Assembly (NCBI RefSeq): GCF_001522545.3
Contig: NC_031781.1
Location: forward strand, 7,879,487 to 7,943,486
Direction of reading: 5' to 3'
Source of the DNA: Parus major
Lineage: Eukaryota; Chordata; Aves; Passeriformes; Paridae
Length of the DNA: 64,000 nucleotides
Of the stretch, positions 51,356-64,000 are shown piece after piece. The position numbers and the translations under genes were made by a program. Positions within the stretch are counted from its first letter, which is position 1; the number at the start of each line of letters is the position of its first letter. The notes beneath the pieces were generated by a model. The model saw only the letters and a program-made list of their open reading frames with translations, had not been told where the DNA came from and searched no databases.

Positions 51356-54300
51356 GACAAGGTTCACAAGGGAGAAATATTTTTAATGGTCAGCTTAACA
51401 TTATATAACATTTCCCTACAATTGGGTATGAAATGGCAGCTAAAGTACAGGAATTCCTCCCTGCCAGTCTGGCACTTCTATTTCTAGTGGACTGCAAGAC
51501 TCAGCATTTGCAATTCGTGAGCATGACTGTGCCTGAGGTGTAACTGTGCCATGAGGGAGAAGGTGGCTTTCATAATAAAGTTCTTGCAAATTCAAGGATT
51601 TTTTTTCTTACCACATGATAAAGTACTGTTTAGAGGAAAAATAAAAAAAATAATGCATGATTATTACTAATTTCCTTTGTCCATTTTTGTAAACTTTCTC
51701 ACTGTTTACTTGACTTTATTTGGAGAGTCAAATAAAAAAATTACAAACAAACAAAAACACAACAGAAAAGTGTTGAACTTTAAGCTTCATAGAAATAAAT
51801 AATAATTTGGGGGGTTTGTTTCCAACAAAATCTGGCTATGGATTAAATATACCACAGCAACTTCAATTTCCCTGTAATTTTTCTGTCCACTTAGACATAA
51901 TCTTGGGGAAAAAACTTACTTGATTTAGCTGAAAAATTATACATCTGAAAACAGGAAGAAAAATGAAGCCTATAAAGAATTGTTACCCTATCCTTCACTC
52001 ACCTTTAAGGGTGAAGAAATATGAATGCTCCTGTCAATGCATTTGTATCGAGGATTCTTTTGGCAGGTGTGAAAAAAAGCAGAAGAAAACCATCATCTAT
52101 GCTGAAGCAATATAGAAATTCTGAGAAGCAGATTTAGAGCTCCCAGAAAAAGTCAGGCAATAGAAACAAATAGAAGTATTGGTAAAACTCTTTTGTTAAA
52201 TTACAAGCTAGAGGAAGCAATGCAATGCAAAATTTCACTACATTTATCAGCCACAGAGAAGGTAAAGGAAAAGCAATGGAAAACCTCACAAATATAGCTT
52301 ATTTCCATTTTTTGCTCCTTCAGGATGTCAGGCACCTATATACAAGTGAACTATTGACTCTAAACAAAATGAGTTTTCATGTTGGGTAAAGCAGTATTTC
52401 GCAGTACTGAATTTATTCTGAAATCTTCAGGGCAATCAGAAAGTGAATATGTATAACACAAGAGAGACAGGCAAACCATATGTTACAGCAGCAGCCATTG
52501 TGAAGGGAAGGATAAATGCATTAATCACTTGAGTATAGCTCAGTTAAAATGATTTTTATAAACTATGAAAGATCAGACTACAATACAGAGCATGATTTCT
52601 TGATCCCTGAGCAGACTGTGCTGCTACTGCTGTGTGAGAGCTCTATATGACCATCTTTAACATTAATTAAGAACCAGAGAGACCTTGGGATAAAATAGGA
52701 GGCAGAAGTAACAGCAGCAGTATTTTAAATAACATTTCTCTGCATCTTATTTACATTTATTTAATTTTCTCTGCTCCTTATTTAAATGTATTTTCAATTT
52801 TCAAGTATATATTTTTATTTCCTGCATTAATTTTTTTTAATACCTTGACTAGGCAGCCATGAAGAGGAACACATTTGAAAATTAGTAGGAATATTTTGCA
52901 GCTACAACAATTGGTCTAAGAAAATTTATTACCTCCCTGCACAAATCTTATCTCACTGGAAATATTTTGTCTGCTTCTTTCATGCCAGCTAATTGGATTC
53001 ATGGTTTTGGTGTTAAGGTTCAGTTCCAATTTTAGGATCCTAAATATTTCCATGCCCTGTGCTTTACAGACATATGGGTTAATTTAGAAATGAAAGGTAA
53101 TCTAAACTACTTTGTGGTTTTTAATGAGAAGAAAAGATAGGTACATGGGAGCATATCTAGAGAAAATGAAGTATTTTGGAAGTTGACAGTTATTTAATTT
53201 GTAATAGTTTACAATTATATTAACTGAGTGAAATAGCACTTCTGTGGTATTGTTACAGAGCAGAGATTATGTTGATTCACAATGTACTATAAGGAACACA
53301 AGTGGAGAAGGAAGATCAGGCTTATGAAGGATTTAGTTTGGAACAGCAGCAGGTACTCAGGAGTGTAAGGTGAGTTCAGGCTGTGAGCACATAAACCCCC
53401 CAGATCTCCAAGACCTCTTATTGTGCCTGTCGAGCAAACCCATTTCTGAGCTTTCCTGTCATACCTGCTAACACAAAAGGTTGGTAGGCAAGGAAAAATG
53501 CCTGGCAGAAATATTCTGGTTATTGTTCTTTTCTTGCAGGGCTCCTACCTGCATTCAATTTTCATTAGCTCTCTATAAAGCAGATTAGGGTGTCCAAAGG
53601 CTCTGAATCTTGGTGTCAGGCCCTTCTCAGACTCTGGTTGCACTATAGCACAGGTTTTCTTTTTCTTGCCAGGCTACTTTCATTGCTTCTTAAGAAGCTG
53701 CAGATTGTTGGGGTTTTTTATAGTCCTCTTCTTCCTCCCAATGTTTTGATAAACACAACACAGCAGCAAAGGCAGCTGTGGAACTGAAGGATGGTATTTG
53801 ACAAGTAGCTCCTGGTGAGATGAAGCCAGCAGGGGTATAAAAGCCCAAAAGCATGTCTTTGAAAGAAGAGTCATGTTCTTAAATACTGAGAAGTGATTCT
53901 ATTAAGATAATACTTGCAATCAGCACCCAGCATGTGCAGCAGCCATGTTCTGGAAGACAAAATTGGCTGCTTCAGAGAGTTCAGCGTAAAGCAGACGGTT
54001 GGGGTACTGCAGTTCTCCTACACCGAGTTATTAAAAGACAAATCCTGTACACTACTGAAGCTCAAACTGAGGTGTTCCAAAATCATGCAGTTCTGATATA
54101 GAACAGAAAATATTCAAGATCTGCATATTGCCATTTGAAATTTCAGCTGCGGTCACCAAACCCACCCATATAATTGCGTGGATCTTAGAGATGCTTTTGG
54201 CAGATCAGCTTGGAATGTAGAACACTTTCAGAGGTGTAGAAATGACTAAGACACAACTAGAGGAAAAAAACCTACGGAAGATATGAATAAGAGAGGTGGG

Positions 54301-56106
54301 GGAAAGACCAGAATAAAGCACTGCAATCATTGGAATTTTTATTTGTAGAAGAAAAAACTCCATGTTGCAATGGAATTATGGCTGTGGCTAGATACTGGGA
54401 GAATAGTGAAAGCTACCAAGTTACTGATGAAGTACTTTATATTAACCCAGGTCAGCAATGGTCAGCATCTCAAGTACAGGGATGATAATGCCTACACCAA
54501 TCACCTCTGGCAGTCAGGGTTTGTTGGAATTTAGGATACAGTATTGTCCCTGAGATTGCTATTTTCTTCTTACAGTAGAACCCAAGGTGGAGCAGTATCC
54601 CTAAGGCTGCACGGTTCCTGTACTCAAAAAGCAGATGAACTGTTTCCTAGCACTGTTCTAGCAGTTTCAGTGCTATTTTTTATTGCAGAAACATAAATTA
54701 AAGATTCATTTGTTTTACTGAATCTCTCAACATTATATCCCCCCTTTTCATAAGACATGGTCTTTTCATGGTCTGGTTTTAAAGGAAAGCTGTCAAAAAA
54801 AACCAAATTGTCAAAACATTATTTCCATTTGTGTATGCTGTTCCCTCTGCTGCTCTCCTGATGCAATCATATTTTATAGGAACACAGTAAGGATACTTCT
54901 GAGCTATTTTTATGTTTCCCAAGTTATTTATTTGCAGTTTCAACTTGTTTGTTAGTCATAATTTAAGTAAGCATGTATCTAAATTATTGTTTATATTAAA
55001 TACATATCTCTCTAGGAAAAAGGAACAATTCTTGACAACGTTTTAAAGTGCTGAGATAAAATTAACTGGATAAATTTACAGTAGATCAAATAGCATTTTT
55101 AAATCTAAAATAAATTCTTGTGTAATTTTACTTTAAAAATCCATATGTGTCAAAGACTCATCAAAGGCTACAGAGCATCTATATGTTATATACAATAACA
55201 GACATTTGGCTTTGTCATCAGAGGAAAAAATATCTATTTATTGATAAGCCTGAGTTATATTTTAAGAAGTATTATCTGGTCACTCAGTTGTTTCCAGACA
55301 ACCTTTGGATGATCTGTTAATATTCAGAGGTGGTGTGTCCTAAGGACACTGGAGTGCAACTGTCCTTTTTCTGAGTTACTTCGTGATAAGCATTAGAGAC
55401 CAAAATTTAACAACTCCAAGAACAAAAATGACCTCTTGTAACAGTGGCTCTCCTGCCAAGGGCTGCCATCCATGTGACAGCTTCTGTCACATGCAGCCTA
55501 TTGGTTGTTTAGTTTGTAAATACAAACACTGCATAAATCAGGAACATTTTCAATCTAAACAGGGATGAAGTATGACAGATGGGTGTAGAACACAGATGGA
55601 AGCAGGGAATAGAAAGTCTTCATTGCCATATCGTACTTATTAGGAAGATGGAAATAGCTGTTTCTGAAGCACCTGTAGAATCTATTTTGAGCTTGGAACT
55701 CTCAGAAATCAGTTCCTCATAAATTGGTCAGCAGCCTCAGCCTTTTAGGCAGTCAACAGTCCCACTGCCCCTATTTTTCTCCCTTTTTGAAAATTTTTCA
55801 CCCATGACAAAAAGTTTTAATTTTCACAGACATCATCTTCTTTTCATTTCACCAGATCAAGAGTTAAATATGTAAGCATTTTATGATCTCCCAAGTGGCC
55901 TTAAAATTTAATTTAATCTCATGGTGTTATTTGGCTTATTCAAATCTCACAGGTATACAAAGGTCATTCAGAAAGATCTCAGGTGTTGTTGATTTCCTTA
56001 GCATGAGAGAAGAAAACACAGTAACTCCTTTTTTTTAAGGAAAGAGATGGAAGTGATAAAAGACACACAGGCAACAGGTCCCTTCTATTATCTCTCTCTA
56101 TATATA

Positions 56107-56120
56107 TGTATGTACATACA
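56107..56120. repeat. 14-bp perfect palindrome at the end of a TC/TA microsatellite
   Basis: tgtatgtacataca reads the same on both strands. It follows a tctctctctatatatatg tract starting at 56091. A simple-sequence region. Confidence 0.75.
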
Positions 56121-56217
56121 GAAAGGGAGAGATCATTCAGACAACCACCCCTTCTATACTGCAGCTGTCAGAGGTAATGTGTTTATAGCACAGTCTGGGT
56201 AAGGAATCCCTTTCAGA

Positions 56218-56238
56218 GAAGCTTTTACGAAAAGCTTC
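56218..56238. repeat. Perfect 9-bp hairpin with 3-nt loop
   Basis: gaagctttt (56218-56226), loop acg, aaaagcttc (56230-56238). The stem is short and has no known role. Confidence 0.75.
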
Positions 56239-57321
56239 AGTCCTTCAATTTGCCAATTATTGAAATAATTTATGAAAAATTATCTATCATACACATGAAG
56301 AACCATGTAGCCTTTCTAATAGTATTATTTTCAGTATTTTACTTCTCCCTGAGACCGAACAAAAGAATTTATTTACCTTGAAAAAAATTAAATTACAATT
56401 TTTCAAAAGTCACATTGCATAACACCACGTAGCCATAGAGATGAGATGAAACTGCATTTTTCTGGGTTACTGGAAACAAGAACAGTGTACATGCTATGAA
56501 AAGGAGATGCTACTTAAGTTAAACTTAGAGTTTATTAATACTGGTCTTTTTTGCAAATGGAAGACTGAAGTAGGGAGAGAAGAGGTTACGCCCCAATTAT
56601 TCAGGAATAGCAATCAATGTGTTTGAGCTCCTGGCCATAGGGCAGTTTCACAGGCTATCTTTGGAAATTCCATTTGGGCATTCCTAACAAGATAGTAGTA
56701 GCACACTGTATTTCCAGCTCTGTAATCTAACTCCCAAAATATAAGTCAAAAAGCACTCACAAACATACAGTTGGCTAAGAATAATCATCCAAAATTTCAG
56801 GGAAAATATTTGTAATCACTGTTAGAAACATAAGTGGTCATTACTGTGTCAGTGTGCAGCCTCTACGCTTGCAGCTTTCCAGACAGATTCCTTTTCTGAA
56901 ACGTTCATTGGTCTGGCAATAATCCTTTTAAACCCCGGTTATTTTCAACTTAATGTACATAAAAGTGACAGAATTCAGCTCATGATTATGATCCAATAAC
57001 ATACACATTTGAATTACCCATGTTTTGAAAGCATACTCAATTAAAAACCTAGGTATGACACAACACTACAAAACTCCCTTTCAGAAACTGGTAACTTTTT
57101 ATAACCCATGAAGATTTGTGCAAGTATGAAGCAATGGCTGGCAGATTTCATTTGTTCCAGAATATTACAGCAGCACTATCAGATGTGCACTTGCATTACA
57201 GCAGGACAGAAAAGCCCCTGCAGAAGGAACTCCAGCCTGACCTGAGCTCCAGTAAGAATGTTCCACATCACATTTGTCATGTTCAGGTTCGTCCTGTAAT
57301 AGCCGGATAAGTGTTTTTTTT

Positions 57322-57368
57322 CTTTGAAGAGAATGTTAATAATATCTAGCAATAATTGTTTTGCAGAA
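57322..57368 (+). repeat. Left arm of a 47-bp inverted repeat
   Basis: The arm begins ctttgaagagaatgttaat and ends tttgcagaa. It matches the reverse complement of 57739-57785 at 43 of 47 positions without gaps. Similarity stops abruptly at both ends. No target duplication flanks the outer ends. Confidence 0.85.
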
Positions 57369-57580
57369 GCACAGAACATTTTGAAAGCCATGGCACAACA
57401 GTTTTATCTCCTTTTCTTAATAAAGCTCTGTTGCCTATTCAAAAAGAATATCCTGAATTACTCGTGTCCCAATCTGTTTCTATTCAAGCTTATCTAATTC
57501 AATAGTGTGAAGCTTTCAGAATGAGCAGAAAAGAAATACAGTAAATACTTATATTTTTGGGTAAGTACACTTATAAGAAC

Positions 57581-57640
57581 TCCATATATTTATATATATT
57601 TAATATATGTATGCATGTGTACACACACCCCCACATATAT
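57581..57640. repeat. TA/TG/CA-rich simple sequence
   Basis: A run of tatatttatatatatt, atatgtatgcatgtgt and acacacacccccac, lying between the two inverted-repeat arms. Confidence 0.65.
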
Positions 57641-57738
57641 AAAGCTTTCATTGTAAAAACAAAACAGTTGGCAAAGCTTGCTCATGAAGTGGGACTGAAT
57701 CATAAACCATTTAAGAGATACAGGCTGATTTCCCAATT

Positions 57739-57785
57739 TTCTGCAAAGCAATTATTGCCAAATATAATTAACATTCTCTTCAAAG
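57739..57785 (-). repeat. Right arm of the 47-bp inverted repeat
   Basis: Reverse-complement partner of 57322-57368, with 370 bp between the arms. That interval contains a TA/CA-rich microsatellite (about 57581-57640). The pair could fold as a long-loop cruciform, be the terminal repeats of a short non-autonomous DNA transposon, or be an inverted duplication. Confidence 0.85.
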
Positions 57786-58691
57786 ACTGATAAAGACTAC
57801 AACTAAATTAATTTATATGCTCAGAAATTCTAAAGCGCTAATGAAAATGATAATACTCAGCGAGTACCATTTGTTGAGGTTTATTAAAATTATTTTAAAA
57901 TATATCCAAGATCAAGCCTAACTTGGTTTAAGAAGCAAGTTACAGTTGAAGGGCTTTGCTTAGAAAACTTGACAAAATGGGATACTCATACAAAAGATGA
58001 TGGAAAGCATTACATTAGAGTAGGTCACTCTTTTCTTTTTTGTTAAATCTCCATTAAGCTTCATATCCTCTTTCAGCTATACCTAAGGTTTGGACAGGTT
58101 AAAAACAAGACATGAGCATAAAAGCAAAATATTTCCAATTCTAAAAGGTTTTTTTTTAATTGTTGAATTTAACAGGCAGGAGGATTCAGTGTAGTTGATG
58201 GTTTTTAACCAAATTAATTTCTGCAATTATTTCTTCTGCTCGGAGCTGAATCTGCAATTACTGTTTTGGTTATCTTTTTAATGCATGATTTAGCCAGTAA
58301 AAGATCTCCAAAGTACTGCATAAAATATGAAGGAAATCCAAGGAATTTCTGGAAGTGGAACTGTTAGGTTATAGTTCATAAATCTACATAAGTCAATGAA
58401 GTTTCACCTATTGCCAACTGTAATTACAACTGTCAAATTCTGAAGGAGGGAAGGCAAAATCATAATAAAACTTTCCATTTGGGAGCATTTATGATGTTGT
58501 ACTGATTAAGTTCACCATGATAATGTAATGTTAACAGTATTTTTGGAAAATGCATATAAAATTCTGCTTTCCCAACAGAAATTGTCATACATTGGGACTA
58601 ACAAAATGGCAAGGAAAAGGACATTTTTTATTATTATAATTTTTACATTTAGGTTATGTACCAGCCATAAGAAATAAATGCTCAACTAAAC

Positions 58692-58707
58692 AAAAAAAAA
58701 AAAAAAA
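58692..58707 (+). repeat. Poly-A run, 16 nt
   Basis: Sixteen consecutive A residues. A simple repeat without a retrogene body. Confidence 0.8.
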
Positions 58708-60624
58708 CATGGAACCAAACAGGAAATTGTGCTAACTATACATACAACATTTTCCTTCGTATTCTAACTCCATATAATGCAGCAAGTGATGTTTGCAATA
58801 ATTTATCACTCCTCTCTCCAAACATAAGTATGAATCAAATTAAATGTACAGTTCAACAGTGAAGGAAAAGAGAATGGGTTGAAATTTTGGGAAGAAACCA
58901 ATACTGATACAGGGAAAGACAAGAAATATGGAAATGCCTATAAAAACAACAATTTACAGTGTAAAAAGAAAAGGAGAAATGAGGAAATTTGGTAGAAAAC
59001 CCCAGTAATTATCCTTCAGAATAAATATCTTTATATTCAGTCTGCTGATACTCAAGATTTTTGCTAATCAGACTGGCAAAAGTACAAAAATACAAAAGCA
59101 TCTGATAATGGCTCTAGAGATATCTGCTTGCTCGTTTTTGCCTGTGTCCATGGATGTGCTTCCCTACCATTATCAGACAAATATACTTAAATGTAGATTG
59201 ATCATCTCAACAAAACTTTTAAATACACAAAATAATCCCATATTCCCTAAACATCACAATAGTATATTAATTATTTTCCTAAGTCACGTTACAATAAAGT
59301 GTAATATTTGTACTTACTATACACTCACTGATCATTTTAACATGTGCAGCATTTCTGTAGTTGCCCTCCAATGAGAAATTTGAAAAAAGCATGCAAAACA
59401 TTCAGTTTTGAAGAAAAAATATTACTTTGTACATACTGTCAGGGCTCTATTTATTTCCTACATTAAAATAAGTCCCTTTACACCTGCCCTCACTTCCCAA
59501 GTTGAGGGAACTCTGCAACTCAGTGCTGAGTCCACCCTAAAATCCCTGAAAAATTTGAGTTTAAAAATTGAACACAAAAGCCCCAGGAGCTCAGAACATA
59601 CCTTTTCCTTTTCAGATATGATCCATTACAGTGTGAACACATGGTTTTACTTTCCCTCAGGGGTTCTTCTGAACAGTCCCTTTGCCCAAGTTCTAGCAAT
59701 CAGAATGGTTCAGACTGAATAGGTTAAATCTTATCCCAAGAAGACAAACAATATAATACAAAGTGATGGAAATATAATTACTAGCATTCATTTGCCAAAG
59801 CTATAATTTTCTTTTTTATTTCTGCAGCTGGTTTAAGTTTGATTGCTTCAGTGCTTTCTCCTAGAATATCCTCTACATAACGATTTGTCCAAGCTCTGAT
59901 GAACATTTCTCATTCAATGTATATAGTTGTTTTTATCTTAGGAGTTTTTAATTTATGGATGTTTTCTTTTTAAGGTAAGTTGCACTTTAAAAGTGTATGT
60001 ACACAGAAGCAGAATAAAGAAGAGAGGGAATGTATAAGCCCTGATCAAGTGCTTGCTCAGAAAAAATTCAGTGGCTTGACCCATTTTTTTGTATGCAGAG
60101 GACTTAACTTTCTCCCTCTTTTCTCCATTCATTTGGTCTCTTAAAGAGAACATTCTCAATTTTTAAAGTATAATATAGTTTTCCTTTAATAGTATTTAAT
60201 TTTCCACAGTTTTTTCTGGTTTCATGAAAATCATTAATATTTGATAACAATTACAAACAAATATCATTACTAGTTCAATTTTTTGGTTGTTTTCTGTTGC
60301 TTTTGCTAAGGTTCTTGTTGTTTTTCATTTTGCTTTCATTGGTGTATGTTCCAATCCATACTTGATTTCTTGTGAGGACAGTTTCTTTAGTCCTCATACT
60401 GGACATTTATTTTATACCTGCTGTGAAATATTAATTTCATAACATTAAATGCTTCTGCTAGGTAGTAAAATCTCACCAGTTCACATGGGCCAATTACTGT
60501 GCAGGAAGCTGAAGAACTCACCAGTGCCAATTTGATGTCTCTATCCAAAAGAAGGCTCCTTCAAGAAAAGTAGCAGAAAATTTGACAGCCTATTGGAATT
60601 TTATGAAGGGGAAAAATGGGAGAG

Positions 60625-60640
60625 AAAAAAAAAAAAAAAA
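60625..60640 (+). repeat. Poly-A run, 16 nt
   Basis: Sixteen consecutive A residues after a gagag stretch. A simple repeat. Confidence 0.8.
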
Positions 60641-63014
60641 CAGGCTTATTAACTTGGAGGAAAAACTCTGAGCTGTCAAAGGCTAATCCTGAGATGCTTG
60701 CCATGTCTTAATTAAACACAACATAGGCTGATAAAATGCAGAGAACCAACCTAAACTCCCTGCTGTACAGTGAATTTCTGCCTAGACATCAAAGACTACT
60801 TTGAATTCTCTGCAGCTTGCAAATTGTACTGAGCAGTTGTCAGATTTCTGCATAATGCATTTCAGTCAAGACTGCAGAAGAGACTCATTTGTAAGTATTT
60901 TGCAGGAGATGCTTTTCTGACAAAAAAATGAAATGTTAAGTGGTAATCCTTGCTTTTATAGTGTTTAATTATAAACTACATCAAAATATATCTTTAGGGG
61001 AACAAAAAGATGATACACTGTTCCAAAGGAACACTCGTCCATTCCCACTTAGTAAGCTGATAATTTTTAATTTAATTTTTTTTAAAATCCAAATTTGACA
61101 CTACATATTAGCATTATATAAATAGCACTCTAAACTCTCATTACCAGAAAATACTGTGATTTTGATGCAAAATTTATTCCTTCCCAACATGTGTTGAGGA
61201 ATATATTTGTAAGGAATATGACAACTTCATGTTTTGACAGTCACTCTGTATTACAGTAAAGGACAATGAGGTTTTGTTTCTTTGCTACTAAGAATGTAAA
61301 AAGAAAACTTGGTAAAAATCTGCAGTTCCTCAGGTTCTTAACTTAGACCACAATCCATTCTTTTCTTGATTACCCTTTGACTTACCATACATAAGTTCTA
61401 CACTTCATGCCGCTCTATCATAACTCTACATAGAAATCCTTTTTTAGTCACATAAACATTTAAATAATTTTTGTGATGGATTTGAGACCTTTTTTTTGAG
61501 TTAAAATTTCCATGTGAAGAAACAGTAGAGGAACTGACTATGAGGAGAACTATGGCTTTGGAAGTTTGAAAGTGCTGTGCACAAACAGATATGCAGCAAC
61601 TATACCTGTCATTTTGAAGCAGAATGAAGCCTTTTTGGGAAAGATCCAGTTATGTAATCTCTGAATAATTCCTACAAACAAAGATGAGTGCAAAAGTTAC
61701 CATTCTTAGGTGTACAGGAGATACCCAAATACACAAAATAATTCACAATACTTATGTCAAATGCTATAAAGCCCAAGCAACCAATTGAAAGGCTTATCTC
61801 AAGGGGAAATTAAGATTTCTTGTTCTGATATGATACAACTTTACTGGAGCAACAGCCTTTTTACCACCCATTGCTCTGACTGCAGCCCAATCAAACCCAG
61901 GCACTTGCATGTTATGAAAGAAAAAGACTGCTGCAGGTTTCAATTTACATAAATGTGGGTTGTTTATTCCCCAGTTTTTCCTCACAGTTGAATGTTGTTC
62001 AGTAATATATATGCAGTAAGAACATATTTTCTTTACATTCCTTATGTGTTTCTTGGTGGTCTAAGCTGTGCATATTTGAGAATATAAATATAAAAATATA
62101 TATATACTCCACAAACAGGTTATGCAAACAATGCCCATGTACACAATCTCAAGCACAGCTATCATTTTAATCCATCTGTATGAAGGAAGGAAATGTGCAA
62201 AACCGCAAAACTACTGAGAACAAAAGCATGGTATGGATGGCCTGCACATTTCTTGGCAACAAAGGCAGGTTTCAGAAACTGAATTCCTCTCCTACAGAGG
62301 AATATATTTCAGAAATATTCTAGTGTTTATAAACTTCTCAGTATATAGAGAGTATCTATGATATCAGATATAAAGACTAATTTATGGACATCACATCAGC
62401 CCCTGTTTGGAATTATAGCTTCGAATCAGAACATGCAGTCCTGTGTCAACTGGAGTATCAAAAACCAAATTACTTTCTTTAAATATTTTTTTTATTTTAC
62501 CACTCAGTTTATTTGGCACACAGATCACACGTTCATTCCATTAATCATCAAGTGTGTGCTGGCTAAAGATTAACATCATCTCATGCTGGCATTTGATTGC
62601 ATTCAGTTGCTAGTTACTCTTCATCGTGTTGCTTTTTCAGGAAGCAATCAAGGAAAGAAGTCTAAAAACTTCCATTTGCATTATCTAAAATGTATTGGAA
62701 GCAAGGCCAAAACTGTTTACGTTTCCCATTTAACTCCAGAAGCCCTGAAAGCTATGTATGAATTTGAAACTTTAAGGACACTCCCGATTTACTTTACAGC
62801 AATGGCTGAGTGAACTACATACAAGTATTAAGAGGAAGGATAATGATTTCTGCCCATCACTGTGAGGTATAAGGATACACTTGCTATCAAAGTCACATTA
62901 TTCTGAGAAGGTTTGGGAATCCCTTCCTCCAGAAGTAAGGTAAAAAACAGAAATTAATGACTCAAACCACACTAGCAGCATATTCAACTTTTTAAAAACA
63001 CTTGCAGCAACAAG

Positions 63015-63032
63015 GCCAGATACAAATCTGGC
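63015..63032. repeat. Perfect 7-bp hairpin with 4-nt loop
   Basis: gccagat, loop acaa, atctggc. Small, no evident role. Confidence 0.65.
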
Positions 63033-64000
63033 TACATTCCATATGCAAGCCCCAAATAAATGTATTGGGAGGCCCTCTCAGCTGCATTTGCATTGTAAAT
63101 ACATTAGGAAACTGAATTCCAGGCCAAAGCCCCATGGTTCCAGCTTCCACAAGGCATCATCAACAGTGTTCAATTTAATCATTGTGCCAATCCATTTATC
63201 CACCTAGAAAATAAATACAACCAATCTGAGTGGGGCTCTCATGAGTTAAGTGATTGAAAAATCAATGTGATTTGTTCTCTTAAGTCAATTAAGACCAGAT
63301 ATTAATGGTATTTATGTGTCTGGAGATGAAGACAGACACCTGATGGGGCTTTTGTAACACCTACCTCCCACTGAAATCTCATCCTCTTACCTTGCTTACA
63401 TGAGCTATTAAAAAGTTTAATTAATGAGTGATTGAAGTGCTTGTATTGTGTTTCATGATCCTTAGGAGAGATTCATGTAGCCTGAAAACATTTTATTCAG
63501 TCTTCTAGAATGATAAATCAAGGACTTGGGAATGCTGGTGATTATCAGGAAATGAAATAGAGCCTGGTAACGCTTTTCCTGCAAGCACTGCAACAGCCCT
63601 TGCATTATAGAAACAAGTTTATCTCCTCTCTAAAGGTATAAGCACTGTAAATAATATCTCTGGACAAGCAGTAAAGGAAACACTCTTTAGATTTCTTCAT
63701 TTCAAATCCTATGCTGTCCATTATGTTGGATTCTAATAACCATATGAAATTCCACAAAGAATCAGTAAATAAAACCACTAAAGGTAATTATAATATGGAA
63801 GCATGACAAGTTAGAAGGTAGTTAGTCCATGCAATCAGACTTACTGTCATGAACAGATATATTATCCATAGTTTGGAATGTGTGGCTAAAGAATCCAGTC
63901 CAAAATACTAAAATGCCAAATGATAATATGTAGATTCTGCAGCCACATATTACAAAAATATATGTCAGTTGGAGGCAACTAATTTCATGTCTTGTGAAAA

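Larger units (their letters stand above)
45751..64000. other. Upstream flank of ERC2, no recognised gene
   Basis: AT-rich non-coding DNA to the right edge. ORFs are short, unrelated to any family I know, and lack supporting splice or promoter structure. The repeats and hairpins worth naming are listed separately. The 3 kb beyond 60.7 kb and the stretch 46.1-50.8 kb show nothing that I can assign. Confidence 0.7.

Noticed and set aside
1..64000. CRISPR arrays, operons, ribosome binding sites, tRNA or rRNA genes
   Set aside because: No regularly spaced repeats, cloverleaf sequences or rRNA motifs were found, and the spliced ERC2 exon shows this is vertebrate nuclear DNA.

Overview
The window looks like nuclear DNA of a bird: AT-rich, almost free of open reading frames, with one vertebrate coding exon that has canonical splice signals. 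A Neoavian, perhaps passerine, host is suggested by two LTR ends whose 3' sequence resembles a common avian ERVL-type LTR, a third LTR-like insertion, and a decayed CR1-type LINE. This assignment is inference from recognised sequence; no search was run.

The only protein-coding sequence I can support is the first coding exon of ERC2 (ELKS/Rab6-interacting/CAST family member 2, an active-zone scaffold), on the minus strand at 32182-32838. It encodes residues 1-219, ends in a phase-0 splice donor, and is preceded by 143 nt of 5'UTR and a polypyrimidine-AG acceptor. Positions 1-32181 are therefore the beginning of the next ERC2 intron, which runs off the left edge.

Right of the exon, 32982 to about 43-45 kb is the first, non-coding-side intron. 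Two CpG islands at about 43.54-44.23 kb and 45.27-45.72 kb mark the likely promoter. Good minus-strand splice donors lie just downstream of them (43257, 43351 and 45206). A good plus-strand donor at 45746 could serve a divergent transcript. From about 45.75 kb to the right edge the DNA is AT-rich upstream sequence with no recognisable gene.

Other content: a complete-looking 529-bp solo LTR with TG...CA ends and a near-perfect 6-bp duplication (18449-18977, minus); two older ERVL-type LTR ends (1181-1438 minus; about 10210-10292 plus); a decayed reverse-transcriptase stretch of a CR1-type LINE (about 28520-29230, minus); an isolated intronic CpG cluster (about 4.9-5.46 kb); a 47-bp inverted repeat with 370 bp between its arms (57322/57785); and various hairpins, palindromes and homopolymer runs. 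I found no tRNA, rRNA, CRISPR array, operon or bacterial-type feature, and no convincing new multi-gene system. The most useful leads are the promoter architecture, the upstream ORF and CTG repeat on the ERC2 sense strand, the isolated CpG cluster, the inverted repeat, and some unexplained coding-like remnants in intron 1.
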